64,000 nucleotides of DNA from positions 7,214,244 through 7,278,243 of the forward strand of contig RPFO01000080.1 of assembly GCA_009746045.1 (NCBI GenBank), given 5' to 3'. The notes under the pieces were generated by a model. The model saw only the letters and a list, made by a program, of their open reading frames with translations. It ran no database searches and had not been told where the DNA came from. The DNA is from Mesostigma viride. Lineage: Eukaryota; Streptophyta; Mesostigmatophyceae; Mesostigmatales; Mesostigmataceae. Below, piece by piece: positions 60,689 through 64,000 of this stretch (position 1 is its first letter; each line of letters starts with the position of its first letter). The position numbers were made by a program, and so were the translations under genes.

Positions 60689-61140
60689 TGCAGCCCCACT
60701 ACAACCCAACAGTCCACCTGGGCAGGAGGACGGTGCACAGGGTGAGCAGCAGGTAGCACCTCCCTCACACCTGGAGGAGTCACAAAATAGAGCACATCCT
60801 GTCGTTCCCAGGAAGTCATTTGCTGAGATTCTTAAGGCCTTGCACAAGGCACACAACACTAAAGCAGTTGTGTCAACAGGTACAGCACAAGTCAATGCTG
60901 TAGGGGATGCAGGTCAAGATCCTAGTATTTTGGCTGTAGACACCCAAGCACAGGTGAGTATCATCAGTGCAGCAGCTGTATCTGGTCTGAAAATGAAGGC
61001 CTCACCATGGGCTAGAGTGTCAGATTTTTCAGGCAAAACCAAAATGCAGGTCAAAGGTCAGGTGAGCATTCAAATCTTGGGTATGCCCACTCCATTTCAG
61101 GTGGTTGAGGGTTACTCAGGGAATGCCCTGTTAGGGGAAC
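60615..61140 (+). CDS. pro: copia-D protease (interrupted)
   Basis: Frame from about 60615: KSFAEILKALHKAHNTKAVV, then LAVDTQAQVSIISAAAVSGL with the catalytic Asp (DTQ, not DTG), FSGKTKMQVKGQVSIQILG and FQVVEGYSGNALLGE, which is the second conserved strand. It is cut at 61140 by the gypsy-2 LTR; codons beyond that point are LTR. RT and RNase H are outside the window, beyond gypsy-2. The overlap with the integrase frame (60615-60688) needs a frameshift of +1, or reflects an indel; copia-B needs the opposite shift. Confidence 0.85.
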
Positions 61141-61711
61141 TGTTACGCCGCAAGCCTCGGCCGCCACCTCTACCTCTACCTGTCCTGATACTACCTAAAC
61201 TAGTGAGGCTGCTTCTATTTACACCCCTAGCGAAAGACGACCGAGACGAACCAGATCTCAATGCATTTACATATGTACTACTGTAATACGCCATAGGCCA
61301 TTTAATCAAACCCGTTTACTCCAGGAAAAGAGGAAGGAAACACAACTAAACTGCCGTGACCCAAGCTAATATGTGCTAATTCATTTAACACACGCCGAGT
61401 GACCACACAAGGAGTGGAACGTGCATAAATGGTCACCAACGGTCCAACAGGCTCGGGCCGACCTGGCCCTCGCCTGCAGAAACACAGAAACACAAGCAGG
61501 TGCACAGATGCACGCCTGTCCACTACATTCTACAAAAGGATAAGGACCACTAATATAGTACGCGGCGCGGCGCCCAAAGGCACCCACTATACCACAGTAC
61601 TGTTACGGGGACAATCATGTCCAAACTAGAACTGCACGTAACCTAGGAACAACCGAGGCCAAGGACCTAATTTACGTCCGTAACTACAACGAATTGTTAC
61701 GCGACGTAACA
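61141..61711 (-). repeat. gypsy-2 3' LTR (571 bp)
   Basis: Reverse complement begins TGTTACGTCGCGTAACA and ends GGCTTGCGGCGTAACA, homologous throughout to the gypsy-1 LTR at 13553-14124. It splits copia-D protease at GNALLGE. The 5-bp target copy would be GGAAC (61136-61140). Confidence 0.92.
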
Positions 61712-61724
61712 CCTCCCCCCCCAC
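61712..61724 (-). promoter_or_regulatory. polypurine tract of gypsy-2
   Basis: Minus sense TGGGGGGGGAGG directly before the LTR. Confidence 0.85.
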
Positions 61725-62088
61725 AAAAGGTAGGGAGCCCTCTCCCTACGCAGAGAGGAGGGAACCAGAGGGGTAGGAAAATAATCCTAACGCACCCAGC
61801 ACACACCAACACAATCGATAGACCATCCCAGATACAAAGCACCAATAGTTCACACGGTCTCCACCACCACGCCGGGTGGTGTAGGGTTAGCCAGCACCAA
61901 GCCTGGTGGTAGGTTCCCCTAACTGCCTGGAACGGAGTCCTGGCCGGGGGGGACGGCACTGGGCAGGACACACAGAGTAAACACATCAGCGCTAAGGACC
62001 AAGAACAGCCAACCAACTGGCCAGAATATGAGGGCGACTCTACATACCGGAGGGACAACACCCTCAGGTCGGGCCTAAGGCCCTCTAT
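61725..62088 (-). other. gypsy-2 3' untranslated region
   Basis: Homologous to 13177-13540 of gypsy-1; no coding content. Confidence 0.65.
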
Positions 62089-64000
62089 CTAGTGGCCATC
62101 CGTCTGGTAAGTGCCACGAGAGGCCAGCAGGACCTCCAGGTAGGCCTGGTAGTGAGCCACATCCTCAACATTGTCATGCCTATCTACAGTGAGGAAAACA
62201 TCGGCCCACACGCCGTCAGGAAAGAGGCCCAGGAAGGCCCAGTAATACCTATGCTGCGTGAGGACGACCTGGCCACGGGCCCAGTCCAGAAAGCCACAGG
62301 CAAAGAGGCGAAGGAAAGGCTCTACCGCGATCAGGCAAAGGGCCCGCAGGAGGAGGCAATGATACCGAATCCGAGGGCGCAGACCCGTCGGGAAGAACAG
62401 GTCCACCAGGGGCTCCACGTTGGACGGCCACAACCGGATGTGCCGAACCTCGCGGGAGCGCCACCGACGAACACACTGTCGCGACCCGAATGTCTCTAGG
62501 TAGTCGCTGGCACGAGGAGGAGGGTGACCGCGGGAGTCTAGACCCTGGCCCGGGATAGGCGCCGGGCGGCGGGCATCCCACTCAAGGATGGGCTGGAGGA
62601 CCGTAGTGTACGCCGCACCCGGCACCGCAGGAAACTCTACTGTAAGGGCATCCGAAGCCATAATGCCCAGAGGGGGAGGGTAAGCCCACTGAAACCCACC
62701 GTAGGTGTCCAAGTCGTTGTGGCGCCTCGCCCAGCGATACAGGACGCGCCGGACCAGGATCTCACCCTCGAACACCGGATCAGCTAAAATAACCATGTCG
62801 AACGGAGGCCGATCAGTCTCAATGGGTAGGCCACGATCCCGGGGCGCCCGACACACCTGGGAGAACCCATAGGACATGGGAGAGATGGCAAGCTCAGCAG
62901 AGGCGCGCGGCAGGTCACACTGTCGGCAGGCGAGTGCGGACATACCATACCCCGGAATGGGCGTGTCACGCGACTCCGGCGTCGCGTGCACCACAGAAGG
63001 AGCCCTGTCCCGATCACCCTGGGACAACTCCCTGAGGGAATCGGCAGCGCGGGTGGCGCGAGGATCCTGACCGGTGGACCGAACAACCGCGGCCAAAGAC
63101 CGCGAGGCCGAAGGAGGAGGGACCGGAGCAGGGGCTGACGCAGGGGCAGGAGCCGACACCGACGCAGGGGGCACTGGTAAAACAGGAGGTCGCGCCGGAC
63201 CTGAAGCCAGAGAGGGCCGTGACGGACCCACCAACGACGCAGGCGCGCCGGTCTCCGTTGCCGGTGCACCCTCAGGCCACATGTTGAAAATGGGGCCCGT
63301 AGGGACAGGCAGTCCTGCATAAGATTGACTACCATCCAGGCCCCAGTCAGGAACCGGAATCCTCTGCGGAGGACCACCCTCCCAAAGTCTGGGAAGCCCG
63401 CTAGTATCGCCAAAGAAACCCCGCGACGTCTGCGCCTGAGCGGGAGGAGGCTCGGAAGCAGCGACGGAGGGCGAGCTAACAGGGGCAGGAGACTCCCGCG
63501 TAGGCGCAGGTAGAGCGGTAACAGGCGCAGAGGCAGCAGGAGTCGCAGGAGCCGCCGGAACCACAGCGACCGCGGGCGCAGGCGGGGGCGCGGGCGAAGC
63601 CGTAGTCGCCGGGGCGACAGAAGGGGTAGGGGGCGCGGATCCAGCCGGCGTGGCCGGGACCTGCGCCTGGGCCGCAAGGAAGGCCCCAAACGCCGTGGTC
63701 AAAGACTGGATCTGAGCCTGCATAGCCGAGACCGTCGCCGAAAGAGGATCAGGCAAACCCGAAGGGGTAGGCTCCACTGCGACATCCCGGGTCGACCGAG
63801 GGGACGACGGGACCGGAGAGGGAGGGACAGACACCGAGGAGGCGGACGCAGCGCTCGAGGCAGAATAATCTGGAGTATAATGTACCTCGGCTGGGGCGCC
63901 CGAAGGGGTAGGACCACTAACCGCTAGTCCCGCCGACTGATCAGCTATCTCCATGAACTCTACGGCCCGTAAAAGGTCGCAGGGGTTCTCGTCTACCTCA
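62089..64000 (-). CDS. gypsy-2 extra third ORF (runs off window)
   Basis: Minus-strand frame open to the window edge, about 637 codons here. Upstream codons read NPCDLLRAVEF before MEIADQ, as in gypsy-1, so the ATG at 63954 is internal. Pro/Ala/Ser-rich middle with VSAMQAQIQSLTTAFGAFLA, then SRGFFGDTSGLPRLWEGGPP and YAGLPVPTGPIFNMWPEGAP, which gypsy-1 keeps only in another frame. The C-terminal 310 residues (ADSLRELSQGDRDRAPSV to GTYQTDGH) are nearly identical to gypsy-1. No membrane segment or known motif is evident; the most hydrophobic stretch (LLLRALCLIAVEPFLRLF) contains charged residues. This is the intact version of the ORF. Confidence 0.75.
   Translation of the reverse strand, partial: EVDENPCDLLRAVEFMEIADQSAGLAVSGPTPSGAPAEVHYTPDYSASSAASASSVSVPPSPVPSSPRSTRDVAVEPTPSGLPDPLSATVSAMQAQIQSLTTAFGAFLAAQAQVPATPAGSAPPTPSVAPATTASPAPPPAPAVAVVPAAPATPAASAPVTALPAPTRESPAPVSSPSVAASEPPPAQAQTSRGFFGDTSGLPRLWEGGPPQRIPVPDWGLDGSQSYAGLPVPTGPIFNMWPEGAPATETGAPASLVGPSRPSLASGPARPPVLPVPPASVSAPAPASAPAPVPPPSASRSLAAVVRSTGQDPRATRAADSLRELSQGDRDRAPSVVHATPESRDTPIPGYGMSALACRQCDLPRASAELAISPMSYGFSQVCRAPRDRGLPIETDRPPFDMVILADPVFEGEILVRRVLYRWARRHNDLDTYGGFQWAYPPPLGIMASDALTVEFPAVPGAAYTTVLQPILEWDARRPAPIPGQGLDSRGHPPPRASDYLETFGSRQCVRRWRSREVRHIRLWPSNVEPLVDLFFPTGLRPRIRYHCLLLRALCLIAVEPFLRLFACGFLDWARGQVVLTQHRYYWAFLGLFPDGVWADVFLTVDRHDNVEDVAHYQAYLEVLLASRGTYQTDGH

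Overview
The window reads as an intergenic, transposon-saturated stretch of a nuclear genome from a eukaryote. I found no convincing host gene, rRNA, tRNA gene or CRISPR in 64 kb. The mix of elements is a chromovirus-type Ty3/gypsy, divergent Ty1/copia-like elements, a PAT/Ngaro-type tyrosine-recombinase retroelement with split direct repeats, LINEs with and without a restriction-like endonuclease, and CACTA-like and hAT-like DNA transposons. This fits an alga or another protist with a large repetitive genome. PAT/TOC-type elements are well known in volvocine green algae, but the species cannot be fixed from this sequence.

Layout, left half. Positions 690-14124 hold a plus-strand Ty3/gypsy element (gypsy-1): gag zinc knuckle, protease, RT/RNase H, integrase with chromodomain, then an extra third ORF, polypurine tract and 3' LTR (13553-14124). 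It is broken by frameshifts, an internal deletion, a 314-bp SINE-like insertion in integrase (4133-4446) and a 5.6-kb CACTA-like element in the third ORF (5549-11175). Its LTR abuts a LINE (14125 onward). That LINE is split by a 23.4-kb minus-strand copia-like element (copia-A, 14228-37646, TSD CTCGG). Copia-A itself carries three younger insertions: complete copia-B (15967-23935, TSD ATAGG) in RNase H, a PAT-like element (24611-29999) in RT, and a non-autonomous hAT (34135-35649, TSD CCCTGCAC) in gag. The LINE resumes at 37647 and ends near 38335.

Layout, right half. 38361-39365 holds antisense LINE 3' ends. 39373-41496 is a LINE with RT (YMDD) and a restriction-like endonuclease, followed by several 3' fragments of the same family (41497-41872, 44393-44692, 51368-51930). 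Between these sit a non-autonomous split-direct-repeat element (42008-44340) and a 6.6-kb non-autonomous LTR element (LARD-like, 44693-51338). 51940-55139 is mostly unrecognised. Antisense LINE pieces (55140-56222) precede a plus-strand copia-like element (copia-D, 56223-61140), which is cut by the 3' LTR of a second, minus-strand gypsy (gypsy-2, 61141 to the window edge).

How the parts relate. Gypsy-1 and gypsy-2 are one family; their third ORFs are nearly the same at the C-terminus. Copia-A, -B and -D are one lineage with odd shared traits: integrase lies before the protease, the protease motif is DTQ rather than D(T/S)G, the RT box is HGDD where it is present (A and B), the integrase ends in a GPY/F-like module, and LTRs begin AGTT(A/G)G and end in AACT. 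The PAT-like element and the small 42008-44340 element share terminal sequence and architecture, so the first may mobilise the second. A roughly 190-bp structured module is shared between that small element and the leader of the LARD. Identities quoted are by eye; no alignment or database search was run.
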